Positions 1-6,726 of a DNA stretch of 43,747 bases are shown piece by piece. Source of the DNA: a virus. Position numbers and translations under genes: made by a program. The notes beneath the pieces are model-generated. The model did not search any database. It saw only the letters and a program-made list of their open reading frames with translations, and was not told the DNA's origin. The stretch's first letter is position 1, and each line of letters begins with the position of its first letter. The stretch lies in IMG/VR virus record IMGVR_UViG_3300009545_000033, positions 1 to 43,747 of that record, one strand, 5' to 3'.

Positions 1-42
1 ACTGTTCGGAACGAGAGCGGCGTACTTGTTGTTGACTGCCAT
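1..42 (-). CDS. N-terminus of a conserved phage protein (same gene as the right-edge partial)
   Basis: The leftward gene starts with ATG at base 42 after a clear AGGAG Shine-Dalgarno sequence and runs off the left edge after 14 codons (it begins MAVNNKYAALVPNS). The open frame at the right edge begins EAFKFEDIGSK and has no start of its own. Joining the two ends and dropping one shared base gives one uninterrupted protein, which I infer is the real gene. It follows the gene at 73-498 and probably belongs to the replication module. Confidence 0.75.
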   Translation of the reverse strand, partial: MAVNNKYAALVPNS

Positions 43-72
43 GATTCTCCTAGCTAGGAACGTACTTTTATT

Positions 73-498
73 CTAGTCGAAGAGCGAGTTGGATGCCACC
101 GCCCTGGGGGCGGTGTCCTGATTCTCCCAGGGCTTGGGAGAGCGCTCGACAGGAGCGCTCCAGGACTGTGCAGCCTTCATGTCATCCACGGTCACACCAG
201 CCTCCGAGAGGGCATCTGCCAAGCTCTCGCCAGGCTCGTGGACCTCGACCACCCGACCACCCAGAATGCCCTTCACAAGGGCCTCTGCGGGCTCTACGGA
301 GGCGCCTGAGAGCGCCTCCTGGTGTGCCACCTTGACATGACTCTCCAGCTCCGCCATGAACACGCCAAGCTTGGCCTTGTCGGCATCGTTGAAGTCAGCA
401 AGGTTGGTCATGAACTGACTCTTGTTGGCGCCCTCAATGGTGAGGGCGACATGCTGGAACGAACCAGTGTTGATGATCAGCTCTACCTTGTAGCTCAC
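73..498 (-). CDS. Conserved hypothetical phage protein, 141 aa
   Basis: I do not recognise a named family. The start is GTG, overlapping the stop of the upstream gene by GTGA, so translation is probably coupled. The N-terminal 25 residues look like beta strands (VELIINTG), the middle is helical and acidic, and the C-terminus is a Pro/Ala-rich tail ending SNSLFD. A short acidic/hydrophobic tip of that kind resembles the protein-docking tails of single-strand-binding proteins, but that is only a resemblance. Its position between nuclease genes and the conserved gene at the window edge suggests a replication or recombination accessory role. Confidence 0.8.
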   Translation of the reverse strand: MSYKVELIINTGSFQHVALTIEGANKSQFMTNLADFNDADKAKLGVFMAELESHVKVAHQEALSGASVEPAEALVKGILGGRVVEVHEPGESLADALSEAGVTVDDMKAAQSWSAPVERSPKPWENQDTAPRAVASNSLFD

Positions 499-659
499 TT
501 GTTCGCTCCAATCAGATACCAGAGCATCAGTCGATCACGCTGAGCCTTGGTGAGAGACTCAATATACTCTGGACTGGTTGTCCCGTAAAGATCATTCTCA
601 ATCTGACCATTGAGAACAATCTTCTTGAGCTTCTTGCGGCTATTGTGACGATAGCTCAC
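495..659 (-). CDS. Small basic hypothetical protein, 54 aa
   Basis: The GTG start at 659 overlaps the stop of the zinc-ribbon gene (GTGA), and its own stop overlaps the next start. The N-terminus is very basic (RKKLKK) and the rest is a probable helix. Longer upstream starts are possible but would run into the zinc-ribbon gene. No family recognised. Confidence 0.7.
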   Translation of the reverse strand: MSYRHNSRKKLKKIVLNGQIENDLYGTTSPEYIESLTKAQRDRLMLWYLIGANK

Positions 660-787
660 TTCTCGTCCTTCCCGAAGAAGAGATCGTGACACTCCTTGCA
701 GTAAAGAACAGAGACACCGTTGTCGTTACGCAACCGCTTCTCCTTGTTCTTCAACTTCTTGTGACACGTAGGGCAGCGGTCGTTCAT
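656..787 (-). CDS. Small zinc-ribbon protein, 43 aa
   Basis: ATG at 787 overlaps the upstream stop (ATGA). The protein has CPTC near the N-terminus and CKEC about 25 residues later, a two-knuckle zinc ribbon with a lysine-rich linker. The tight coupling on both sides supports a real gene. Such proteins usually bind nucleic acid or partner proteins, but nothing here tells which. Confidence 0.75.
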   Translation of the reverse strand: MNDRCPTCHKKLKNKEKRLRNDNGVSVLYCKECHDLFFGKDEK

Positions 788-1155
788 CGAGAACTCTTCC
801 TGAACTTCAGCGGGACGACTCGTCCATCAAGGTAGTGAATGTACCCATAGGCTGCACCGTCACTATTGTTCTCCCGAGCAGACCAGTCGATAGATCCAGT
901 GATCGTGTTATTGACGATAGGCTTGCCGTAGTGCTCGGGAGAATCGGATCCAGAGTCTCCCCACTGCTCATACCAGCGATCACCACAGCAGGAGCAATCG
1001 CCATGCCCATCAAAGTAAAGGCCAATCTCCTCCGCTTTAGTGTTGGCCATCTCGGCTGAAGATGCCTCAATGATTACGAGAACACTGACGCCAATCTTTC
1101 TGTCGAAGAAAAAGCTTCCGCCACTGTTGTTCTGATCATACTCATAGAAAGGCAT
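784..1155 (-). CDS. Conserved actinophage protein, DUF7296-like, 123 aa
   Basis: The protein opens MPFYEYDQNNSGGSF and has a CSCCGDRW motif mid-way. This combination of an N-terminal aromatic/Asn-Gly segment and a C-x-C-C cluster is familiar from small conserved actinophage proteins of unknown function (DUF7296-like, from memory). The start overlaps the stop of the nuclease gene (TAATG). The cysteine cluster suggests metal binding. Function unknown. Confidence 0.8.
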   Translation of the reverse strand: MPFYEYDQNNSGGSFFFDRKIGVSVLVIIEASSAEMANTKAEEIGLYFDGHGDCSCCGDRWYEQWGDSGSDSPEHYGKPIVNNTITGSIDWSARENNSDGAAYGYIHYLDGRVVPLKFRKSSR

Positions 1156-2012
1156 TAGAAAGGAATCCCTCCATCGTGTTCGACTCGATCATAGTAGGCG
1201 GAGCGTTCGGTGACGCCTCCGCCAAGCTTGCAATTTGGCCTCATCACACAGAAGCGACAGTTGAACTGAGGAATGGCAGGCCAAGCGTTTGCCTTGATAC
1301 GACGTTCGATCTCAGCGAACTTCTGCCCCATGGATTCAGGAGTCTCAATCAGCTTGACGGGCCTGGCCTTTGAAGTGCCAGGCTTCAGCATGACAAAGAG
1401 GCCCTTGAACTCCACGGATGACATGGTGGGACTTGATGTATGAACCATCTCGCCATGCTTCATGAGGCAGTTGTATGTCTCAAGCTGGAGATTGTCCTTG
1501 GGCTTGGAGCTACCAGTCTTCCAGTCGATGATCACTGGACCATGCTTCTTGTGCTCACCGATCATGTCAGGAAATGCCTTGATCGGCATGGAGCATCCAG
1601 GTAGATGGCCTGTGATGTCTGGCTCGACTTCCCAGATCTCCATGTCCTCAAGGAATTCTAGCGCCGCTTCAGAGCAGGCGCGTGCTTGCTCAAGTGCAAG
1701 CCCTTCGACAACTGGTGCTTCCTTGCTCCCGCCATGGAGCCAGAGTGATGTGGCGGGCTCGATGAGCCGAGCCTTGACGACCTCTTCGTGGAAGAAACTG
1801 TCGACTGTCCGTGTCGCGTAAGGGCTGATGCTGTACTCGATGAAGCGATGCACAGCACTACCAACAACAAAGAACCAAGCAGGAAGCGGCTCAGCCTTCT
1901 TGATCTTTTCAAGGTAGACCTTGCGAGGGCAGGAGGTGAAGGAGCTGAGTGTTGAGTAGGAAAGGTGGTCAAGACTGAGAGCATTACCGCTCTCTGACGT
2001 TCGTCCATTCAT
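1155..2012 (-). CDS. PD-(D/E)XK exonuclease, Cas4/RecB-like
   Basis: The 285-residue protein has the layout of Cas4/RecB-family (PF12705-like) nucleases. The N-terminal segment SYSTLSSFTSCPRK carries the first cluster cysteine (C28). GSAVH follows with H55, then an aspartate in FPDMIGE (D149) and the core DWKTG (D163, K165). The C-terminal C252-x2-C255-x5-C261 completes a four-cysteine iron-sulfur set. Such enzymes resect DNA ends for recombination or replication. ATG overlaps the whiB stop (ATGA), so the two are translationally coupled. All catalytic residues appear intact. Confidence 0.92.
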   Translation of the reverse strand: MNGRTSESGNALSLDHLSYSTLSSFTSCPRKVYLEKIKKAEPLPAWFFVVGSAVHRFIEYSISPYATRTVDSFFHEEVVKARLIEPATSLWLHGGSKEAPVVEGLALEQARACSEAALEFLEDMEIWEVEPDITGHLPGCSMPIKAFPDMIGEHKKHGPVIIDWKTGSSKPKDNLQLETYNCLMKHGEMVHTSSPTMSSVEFKGLFVMLKPGTSKARPVKLIETPESMGQKFAEIERRIKANAWPAIPQFNCRFCVMRPNCKLGGGVTERSAYYDRVEHDGGIPF

Positions 2013-2470
2013 GCCTCCATCTTAGCAGCCCTGGCCTTGTCGCGGCGAGCCTGACTGTACTTCTTGTTGCGCTCCTTACGGCACGCAGTGCACTCAGCCC
2101 ACACGTGACCAGACTTCTGGATATTGATATCAAGATCCTCTTGTGACCTGATCTCATGACCATTGAGACAGGCTCCAGCTTCAATGAAGGCATCGATGCG
2201 ACGCTGGAGATTCTTCCTGGCCTCATCGGGATTACGCTGGCTGAACTCCAGCATCATCCCACCACGCACCATGTTGCGTCGGTCATCCTCCGACGCATCA
2301 GCAAGGCATTCCTGCTTAACCGTACAGGCAGAGCAGAAGATATTGGCTGTCTTAAAGATCTCCACCTGTTTCCTGCTGGGCTTCCTGTCGATCCTTAGAG
2401 GAACTGGATAGAAGAAGAGTTCAGGGTCTTCCCCCAGGCAGGCAGCCTTGTCCCTCCAATGCATGTCCAT
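2009..2470 (-). CDS. whiB-like: WhiB-family iron-sulfur transcription factor with extra C-terminal zinc finger
   Basis: C11, C46, C49 and C55 give the WhiB pattern C-Xn-C-X2-C-X5-C that holds a [4Fe-4S] cluster, followed by RGGMM in the place of the usual G(V/I)WGG turn. WhiB proteins are confined to actinobacteria and their phages and bind the principal sigma factor, so this fixes the host phylum and suggests host promoter redirection. The C-terminal half (C101-x3-H105 ... C127-x2-C130, then a basic tail) is an additional zinc finger not present in standard WhiB proteins. The SD is AAGG, six bases before ATG. The tryptophan of the turn is replaced by Met, so sigma contact may differ. Confidence 0.92.
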   Translation of the reverse strand: MDMHWRDKAACLGEDPELFFYPVPLRIDRKPSRKQVEIFKTANIFCSACTVKQECLADASEDDRRNMVRGGMMLEFSQRNPDEARKNLQRRIDAFIEAGACLNGHEIRSQEDLDINIQKSGHVWAECTACRKERNKKYSQARRDKARAAKMEA

Positions 2471-2498
2471 GTCAAACCTTTCTCAACTGTCAAGAGAC

Positions 2499-2524
2499 GC
2501 GGAGCTTTGGGGCTCCGCTTTTTT
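2499..2524 (+). terminator. Rho-independent terminator-like hairpin, rightward
   Basis: GCGGAGC pairs with GCTCCGC around a TTTGGG loop and is followed directly by six T on the plus strand. It lies in the leader of the leftward whiB gene, so it would stop transcription running against the operon. It may also act as a leader hairpin in the whiB mRNA. Confidence 0.6.
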
Positions 2525-2599
2525 GAACGGGGGAGAAGTGGGGGAGGAGCGAAGCGACGACCCCTGCAACTTCCCAACTTCTCTGATTCGGGAACAAGA

Positions 2600-2625
2600 G
2601 AAGGACCCCCCGAAAGGGGTCCTTC
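2600..2625 (-). terminator. Leftward terminator upstream of whiB
   Basis: A 10-bp perfect stem (GAAGGACCCC with its complement, 6-nt loop) is followed on the minus strand by TCTTGTT. It lies between the 46-aa gene and whiB and would lower read-through into whiB. Confidence 0.6.
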
Positions 2626-2643
2626 TAGAGTATGCGCTTCAGA

Positions 2644-2784
2644 TTATATTTTGCTACTGGTGAGTAACTTATGGCAATCAACAGAGATCTGGGCCCAAAG
2701 CCCAGATCTCATAGCTCTCCCCTTGATCACTGTGTTCCGTACCACTACAGGCGCCCCTTCAGGGGGGCGCTCCCAGTTAGCCAT
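2644..2784 (-). CDS. Small hypothetical protein, 46 aa, with two internal hairpins
   Basis: ATG at 2784 follows a GAGGGA Shine-Dalgarno sequence and lies just downstream of a candidate promoter. The reading frame (MANWERPPEGAPVV...) holds two perfect DNA hairpins: 2751-2770 (7-bp stem), which encodes the RPPEGAP stretch, and 2684-2710 (11-bp stem, 5-nt loop). No family recognised. It could also be noncoding leader with chance coding potential. Confidence 0.5.
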   Translation of the reverse strand: MANWERPPEGAPVVVRNTVIKGRAMRSGLWAQISVDCHKLLTSSKI

Positions 2785-2809
2785 TCCCTCAACCCCTTGG
2801 GACGGTTCC

Positions 2810-2838
2810 AGTATAACGGGTTGTCAAGCTCCGCGCAA
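2810..2838 (-). promoter_or_regulatory. Candidate leftward promoter
   Basis: On the minus strand TTGCGC (2838-2833), a 17-bp spacer and TATACT (2815-2810) form a housekeeping-type promoter with a good -10 and a partial -35. It overlaps the end of the upstream gene and would transcribe the 46-aa gene and whiB. The sequence TTGACAACCCGT also lies inside the spacer region. Confidence 0.45.
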
Positions 2839-3111
2839 GCGCTCTCGCTGACACTGTACGTGACAGGCCCGTAGCACTCCGAGATGGCCAATCCTTCTTA
2901 GCCTGTACGTGTCACCGGCCTTCATGGCCTGGTGACACCTTGGACACTCGGAGTCACTCTCAAGACGCTTACCCCCCGAAGGGGGTACGCTACTCACTGT
3001 AACGGGATAGGTTCCGATCTCCGCGAACCGCTTGCCCAGCTGCTCGAAGGTCTGGCGACCGCTGGTGTACTGGCCGCTAAGGTATCCGCGCTTCTCTTTC
3101 AAGGCGTGCAT
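2824..3111 (-). CDS. Zinc-finger-like hypothetical protein, 95 aa
   Basis: The chosen ATG (3111) overlaps the upstream gene by 13 nt; its SD is weak. The C-terminal half carries CPRCHQAMKAGD and a later C/H set (ACHVQCQ), a likely zinc-binding fold. A hairpin at 2970-2987 (TACCCCC, CGAA loop) lies in frame and encodes Val-Pro-Pro-Ser-Gly-Gly. Function unknown. Confidence 0.65.
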   Translation of the reverse strand: MHALKEKRGYLSGQYTSGRQTFEQLGKRFAEIGTYPVTVSSVPPSGGKRLESDSECPRCHQAMKAGDTYRLRRIGHLGVLRACHVQCQRERLRGA

Positions 3112-3338
3112 CCCAGGTGACGGAACGTAGTGTTGACAGAGGTGCTGCCGTCGTGCCTTGGATACATCCTGGTGAACCCGTCGGCCGCATAGAAGCGGTC
3201 GCACGGAGCCATAGGCAGGGCTCGCTCGCCCTTCGTGAAGTTCTTGCCACAGACAGCACAGATCTCCAGAGGCAGCATGATCTCAACGGCTCGCTGTTCA
3301 TCAGAGGTGAGCTTGCGGAAAGGGTTCCAGCCTGTCAC
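3099..3338 (-). CDS. Zinc-binding hypothetical protein, 79 aa
   Basis: The GTG start at 3338 follows GGGAGGGAAT and overlaps the upstream stop. The protein has a CAVCGKNFTKGE knuckle, a second cysteine in MAPCDR and a terminal RHLGC, so it resembles the two flanking Cys-rich genes. These three genes in a row look like diverged members of one small zinc-protein type. Confidence 0.7.
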   Translation of the reverse strand: MTGWNPFRKLTSDEQRAVEIMLPLEICAVCGKNFTKGERALPMAPCDRFYAADGFTRMYPRHDGSTSVNTTFRHLGCTP

Positions 3339-3499
3339 ATTCCCTCCCCGACCATCTTTCGTAGAAGATCTTCGAACGTGCCCCCGAAAGGGCACGTGAG
3401 GTGGAAGAAGTTGCTACCGAGCTTGTAGCAATCTTCCTTGGTCAGGATGTAATCATCGCACCTCTTGCAGAGCTTCGGCTGCCACTTGAGTTTAGCCAT
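3335..3499 (-). CDS. Small zinc-ribbon protein, 54 aa
   Basis: ATG at 3499 follows GGAG at ten bases. Cysteines occur as CKRC, C24 and FHLTC, consistent with a treble-clef or ribbon. A perfect 8-bp hairpin (3376-3397, ACGTGCCC with loop CCGAAA) sits in frame over the C-terminal part. It is the first gene of the leftward run that starts opposite the rightward island. Confidence 0.7.
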   Translation of the reverse strand: MAKLKWQPKLCKRCDDYILTKEDCYKLGSNFFHLTCPFGGTFEDLLRKMVGEGM

Positions 3500-3504
3500 T
3501 ACAT

Positions 3505-3533
3505 TTGCACTCCAATCTACCTATGTGTATCAT
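3505..3533 (+). promoter_or_regulatory. Rightward promoter for a leaderless transcript
   Basis: TTGCAC (3505-3510), 17 bp, then TATCAT (3528-3533). A start seven bases past the -10 falls on base 3540, the A of the metallophosphoesterase ATG. There is no convincing Shine-Dalgarno sequence before that ATG, so a leaderless mRNA, which is common in actinobacteria, is likely. Confidence 0.55.
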
Positions 3534-3539
3534 CGAGTC

Positions 3540-4292
3540 ATGGAAACTCTGATGGTGGTACCGGATCTTCAAGTTCCCCTGCATGACAGGGAGTTCGTGG
3601 AGAAGCTCATTGAGGTGGCTGGCTACATTCAGCCCGACAAGCTTCTGTTCATCGGCGATCTGACCGACTCTACGGAGGTCGGTCGTTGGGTCAAGGGTCG
3701 CAAAGGCGAGTTCACCGGTGACCTTCAAGCGGCCTTTGATGAGGCCGCTGACATCATCCGCAAGTTCCGAAACACGGTCGGCTGGGCCTGTGAGATGTAT
3801 CTCCAGGACTCGAATCACGATTCTCGCACCCAGGAGTATATCAATGCCAACGCACCTGCATTGTCCAGCCTGCGAGCGCTCGATCTTGTCGAACTACTCT
3901 CGCTTGACCTCTTTCGCGTGTCCTATCTGCGAAAGCCCCATGACATCCTGCCCGGAGTGCTCTCTATGCATGGCCACGAACGATCCTACTCCCAAGTTCC
4001 TGGGAAATGGGGCCTTGATCGGTCGCGGGAGCATGGAAAGTCCATCATCTACGGACACACCCACACTCCGCTCTTGGTCACTTCGGGAATTGGCACAGGA
4101 GATACTCGACAGACTGTCTGGAGTATGAATGTGGGTCACGCCATGAACATGAGTAAGGCGACGTATCTCACTGATGACTACGCTACATGGAACCAGGCGT
4201 TTGGCCTGGTTCACTATGAGAATGGAGCCACCTACCCTGAGCTAGTTGTTGCTCAGAATGGGAAGTTCCACTTTGATGGGGAGATCTGGTGA
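3540..4292 (+). CDS. Metallophosphoesterase (calcineurin-like)
   Basis: The 250-residue protein carries the dimetal phosphoesterase motifs in order: D9-x5-H15 (PDLQVPLH, a variant of DxH), GD at 39-40 (FIGDLTD), N92-H93-D94 (SNHD in place of GNHD), H144-G-H146 and the terminal GHTHT (H173, H175). It therefore probably hydrolyses a phosphoester, perhaps a nucleotide or nucleic-acid end. It is the first gene of a two-gene rightward unit with the sigma-like gene, opposite to its neighbours. The start is the ATG matching the predicted transcription start; an upstream in-frame extension exists but lies in the divergent promoter. Confidence 0.88.
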   Translation: METLMVVPDLQVPLHDREFVEKLIEVAGYIQPDKLLFIGDLTDSTEVGRWVKGRKGEFTGDLQAAFDEAADIIRKFRNTVGWACEMYLQDSNHDSRTQEYINANAPALSSLRALDLVELLSLDLFRVSYLRKPHDILPGVLSMHGHERSYSQVPGKWGLDRSREHGKSIIYGHTHTPLLVTSGIGTGDTRQTVWSMNVGHAMNMSKATYLTDDYATWNQAFGLVHYENGATYPELVVAQNGKFHFDGEIW

Positions 4293-4295
4293 GTC

Positions 4296-4994
4296 GTGCT
4301 GGTAGCTGATATCAAACCCATTCTCGAACGTTCAGCCTGGCAGGTGGCCCGCGCATATACGGACTGGGTTTCTCTCTCTGATGCGCAGGCACACCTGTGG
4401 CTGTTTGTCGTTGCCAACGAGGAACGACTGGCTGAATACATGAGCCGAGAGAACGGGGAACGAATCCTCACCGTCATCCTTCAACAGGAAGCCCGGACAT
4501 GGGCTATCAAAGAAAGGGCCACTGTGTCCGGTTACTCTCCAGAAGATCTCACGTGGTACAGCCTTGCGCAGATTCGAGACTTGCTTCCTGACGTATATGA
4601 CTACGAGGGGTGGCAGTCTTCCGGTGGCTCTGCGACCGATATGAAGTCCAGCAAGCCAGTAGCCAATGCGACTGGAGACAGGCTGGCAAGTATTATTGAT
4701 GTGTCCATGGCAGTGAAGAAGCTTCCGCAGGAGCATCAGAGCATTCTTGCTCTACACTTCCGGGATGGCGTCACCCTGGACGACCTTGCCCATGCGTACG
4801 ACAGTACGTCAGAGGCCATCAGGAAGCGCGTAGAGCGCATGCTACGGGCCATTCAAGGGCACCTTGGTGGTGCCCGTCCAAGTGACCCCTACGAGGCCGT
4901 CAACGGGCAGTTTGACACTCGCACAAAGGGCCGCAAGGTGGTATCAAATGCGACAGCTCGCGCCATGACTGACAATGCCTGGGATGGCTCTTGA
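4296..4994 (+). CDS. Sigma-factor-like protein (sigma-70 region 4 HTH)
   Basis: Residues about 138-195 (KLPQEHQSILALHFRDG... then LDDLAHAYDSTSEAIRKRVERML) match sigma-70 region 4, the helix-turn-helix that reads -35 elements. The N-terminal 110 residues are helical but not clearly region 2. It may be a true phage sigma factor or a region-4-only regulator. The GTG start lies 4 nt after the phosphoesterase stop, so they are cotranscribed. With WhiB, which binds host sigma region 4, it suggests the phage reprogrammes host RNA polymerase. Confidence 0.75.
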   Translation: MLVADIKPILERSAWQVARAYTDWVSLSDAQAHLWLFVVANEERLAEYMSRENGERILTVILQQEARTWAIKERATVSGYSPEDLTWYSLAQIRDLLPDVYDYEGWQSSGGSATDMKSSKPVANATGDRLASIIDVSMAVKKLPQEHQSILALHFRDGVTLDDLAHAYDSTSEAIRKRVERMLRAIQGHLGGARPSDPYEAVNGQFDTRTKGRKVVSNATARAMTDNAWDGS

Positions 4995-5011
4995 GTCTGA
5001 AGAAAGAAGGA

Positions 5012-5036
5012 GGGGCACAGTTCAAGACTGTGCCCC
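5012..5036. terminator. Bidirectional terminator between convergent genes
   Basis: GGGGCACAGT pairs perfectly with ACTGTGCCCC around TCAAG, a 10-bp stem. On the plus strand it is followed by AATTTC; on the minus strand by TCCTTCTTTCTT. It separates the sigma-like gene from the leftward gene at 5041. Confidence 0.75.
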
Positions 5037-5040
5037 AATT

Positions 5041-5217
5041 TCATGCCTCAGAAGAATCCTTCTTCCACTCTCGCTTTTCGATGCTACGCATCATGCGAGT
5101 AACAAGCTTCCTTGATTTCTTGTAACGAGAACGCTTGCGCTGAGAAGAAGCCCAGTCGCAGCAGCGACAGAATGTAGCGCATCCATGTTTGCCGCGATTG
5201 GATCTACTGTTGAGCAT
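5041..5217 (-). CDS. Small basic Cys-containing protein, 58 aa
   Basis: ATG at 5217 follows AGGGG. The N-terminal half holds CATFCRCCDW, a tight cysteine cluster, and the C-terminal half is very rich in Lys and Arg. A nucleic-acid-binding role is likely. No family recognised. Confidence 0.65.
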   Translation of the reverse strand: MLNSRSNRGKHGCATFCRCCDWASSQRKRSRYKKSRKLVTRMMRSIEKREWKKDSSEA

Positions 5218-5232
5218 GTCAACCCCTAAAGG

Positions 5233-5409
5233 TCAGTGCCAGGTGTGACTAGCGTAGAGAAATCCGATGGCAGACCAGACGAACCAGACACCAGCACCAA
5301 TGCCATACATGATGGTCAGAGGAGCACTCTTCTTATTCAGAGCCGAAATCCCCATGTTCATCCCAATGAAGAACGAAGAGATTGCGGTGGTATAGAAGTA
5401 AGGTGTCAT
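5233..5409 (-). CDS. Small two-helix membrane protein, 58 aa
   Basis: Two hydrophobic segments (about residues 7-22 and 32-52) are separated by a short basic loop (NKKS). The start overlaps the upstream stop (TGATG). It lies in a run with another membrane peptide and an exported protein. The size and topology would also suit a holin or antiholin, but no holin motif is visible. Confidence 0.7.
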   Translation of the reverse strand: MTPYFYTTAISSFFIGMNMGISALNKKSAPLTIMYGIGAGVWFVWSAIGFLYASHTWH

Positions 5410-5525
5410 CAGAATTTCTCCCTCTCGATTTCCTTGGCGTGCACATAGGCAACGCCAAGCATGATGCCGATAGCAACCAGCATCAATCCGGCAATGATTG
5501 CTGCAATAGTCAGGTAATCACTCAT
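5409..5525 (-). CDS. Single-pass membrane peptide, 38 aa
   Basis: One long hydrophobic helix (about residues 5-28) is followed by a charged tail (HAKEIEREKF). It overlaps the genes on both sides by stop/start junctions, which supports real translation. Confidence 0.7.
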   Translation of the reverse strand: MSDYLTIAAIIAGLMLVAIGIMLGVAYVHAKEIEREKF

Positions 5526-5769
5526 GAAAGTCTTCACCAATGAATGCCTGATTGTACTGCCATTGCTGAACATACTTAACCTCTACACAGTTGCCGTACG
5601 AAATTTGTACGACATACTGGGATGGCTCCGGTGGAATACCGGAGACCATCCATCGATTGATCACCTTGCCATGAGTAGAGCAAGCATGAACGGGGGAAGG
5701 AGTGACAATCGCAAGGACTCCCACTCCAACCGTTAGAGCGATGAGACAGGCTATGAATAATGGTCTCAT
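5518..5769 (-). CDS. Exported or membrane-anchored small protein, 83 aa
   Basis: A signal peptide is visible: MRP, a hydrophobic core LFIACLIALTVGVGVLAIV, and a cleavage region ending SPVHA before a cysteine. The mature part is about 55 residues with two cysteines. The second ATG (5769) is preferred because it lies seven bases from AAGG and forms TGATG with the upstream stop. Its place in the early region suggests action on the host envelope, such as exclusion of other phages. That is inference. Confidence 0.75.
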   Translation of the reverse strand: MRPLFIACLIALTVGVGVLAIVTPSPVHACSTHGKVINRWMVSGIPPEPSQYVVQISYGNCVEVKYVQQWQYNQAFIGEDFHE

Positions 5770-6272
5770 CATCCCACCTTCTTGTAGAATCGTTTGAGGC
5801 TGTCGTTCGATTCTGCGAATGGTGCAGAGTATCGCTCACTAAAGAACAGCACTCCACCCTTGCAGGTGCAGGCGACAATATGCGTATCACCGTGAGTATC
5901 GATGAACATGTCTCCGGCCTGATGGCCATCGACATTGGTCAGGGCTTTTGTCCTGACCGCGTCAGTGATCCTCGCTGGCTCACGGTAGTGCCAATTCTTG
6001 AAGGGGTCACTCGTTATCCACCCATAGGTGTCATCTTTGGTGACAAGCCATGTGTATGACGAATTCTGCCAAGCAACAATCAGTGGATTCTTGAAGACAG
6101 GAGTACGAAAGACCTCACCAATAACAAGTGGACCCATGGATTGCCGAACAGCGGTGCCCTCAAGAGTGCGGAGTGCTTTGATGCACTCCGCAGCAACATC
6201 CTCAACAGACTTGCCCTCATGATCAAGGGTGAGAACGTGAACAACTGCCTTGATCTCTGAATCAGTTGTCAT
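5769..6272 (-). CDS. Hypothetical early protein, 167 aa
   Basis: The start at 6272 is chosen for GGAGG twelve bases upstream; it overlaps the stop of the previous gene by 11 nt. This is the first gene after the cassette array that lacks the AAGGGAGAGAGAA leader and relies on coupling instead. The protein is mixed alpha/beta with a Trp/Tyr-rich middle (ITSDPFKNWHYREP) and a short CTC motif. No family recognised. Confidence 0.8.
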   Translation of the reverse strand: MTTDSEIKAVVHVLTLDHEGKSVEDVAAECIKALRTLEGTAVRQSMGPLVIGEVFRTPVFKNPLIVAWQNSSYTWLVTKDDTYGWITSDPFKNWHYREPARITDAVRTKALTNVDGHQAGDMFIDTHGDTHIVACTCKGGVLFFSERYSAPFAESNDSLKRFYKKVG

Positions 6273-6651
6273 AGTTCTCGGTAACCTCCAAGGCAAGTTC
6301 GAAGGACTTGCCCCAGGTTTCGCGGTTATCCTGATTCTCCTGAATGAAGCCAAGGAATACGCGAGCCTTGGATTCAGTAGTGCCAATGACACCATCGCCC
6401 TCAAGTTCACGAATGAGCGATGATGTCGAGCCGATCTGATCCCAATCATTGCTCAAAGGAACACCGAGCTTTGGCAGAATGTGGCCAACGATACAGCCGG
6501 GAACAATGCTGCCATCACTCATCTCGTGAGCGTAGAAGCACGCAAGTCCATCCACCTGAGGGTGAGGACTTGCGTACACGAAGTCCTCACCCTTCTCGGC
6601 GATGAGTTCGCGAGTCACGCGAACGACATCCTCAAACGTGATGTCAATCAT
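6262..6651 (-). CDS. Early paralog family member 1 (VPGC(I/L)VG family), 129 aa
   Basis: ATG at 6651 follows the repeated leader. The protein shares with the genes at 6727 and 9930 a C/Y-Y-x-H segment (CFYAHEM), VPGCIVGHIL, a Ser/Leu-rich helix and a C-terminal F-x8-QDN-x2-TWGKSF stretch. The family is not one I can name. The single conserved Cys in PGC(I/L)VG and the aromatic residues are the best candidates for a functional site. Three copies in one array point to local duplication and divergence. Confidence 0.85.
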   Translation of the reverse strand: MIDITFEDVVRVTRELIAEKGEDFVYASPHPQVDGLACFYAHEMSDGSIVPGCIVGHILPKLGVPLSNDWDQIGSTSSLIRELEGDGVIGTTESKARVFLGFIQENQDNRETWGKSFELALEVTENYDN

Positions 6652-6711
6652 TTTCTCTCTCCCTTGAATAGGTCCAGTAGACCAGGAAAGACAGCATCTC
6701 TGGATGCTGTC
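6652..6711 (-). repeat. Early intergenic cassette 1
   Basis: Leader AAGGGAGAGAGAAA (6665-6652) before ATG, a small palindrome GGTC-N5-GACC upstream of it, and a 9-bp hairpin at 6690-6711 (GACAGCATC, TCTG loop on plus) followed on the minus strand by TTTCCT. It sits between the stop at 6727 and the start at 6651. Confidence 0.85.
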
Positions 6712-6726
6712 CAACCAAACTACTGG

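Noticed and set aside
2462-2492. TTGACA on the minus strand just before whiB as a promoter
   Set aside because: The matching -10 position (17 bp away) reads ATGGAC and overlaps the start codon, so no usable promoter is formed.
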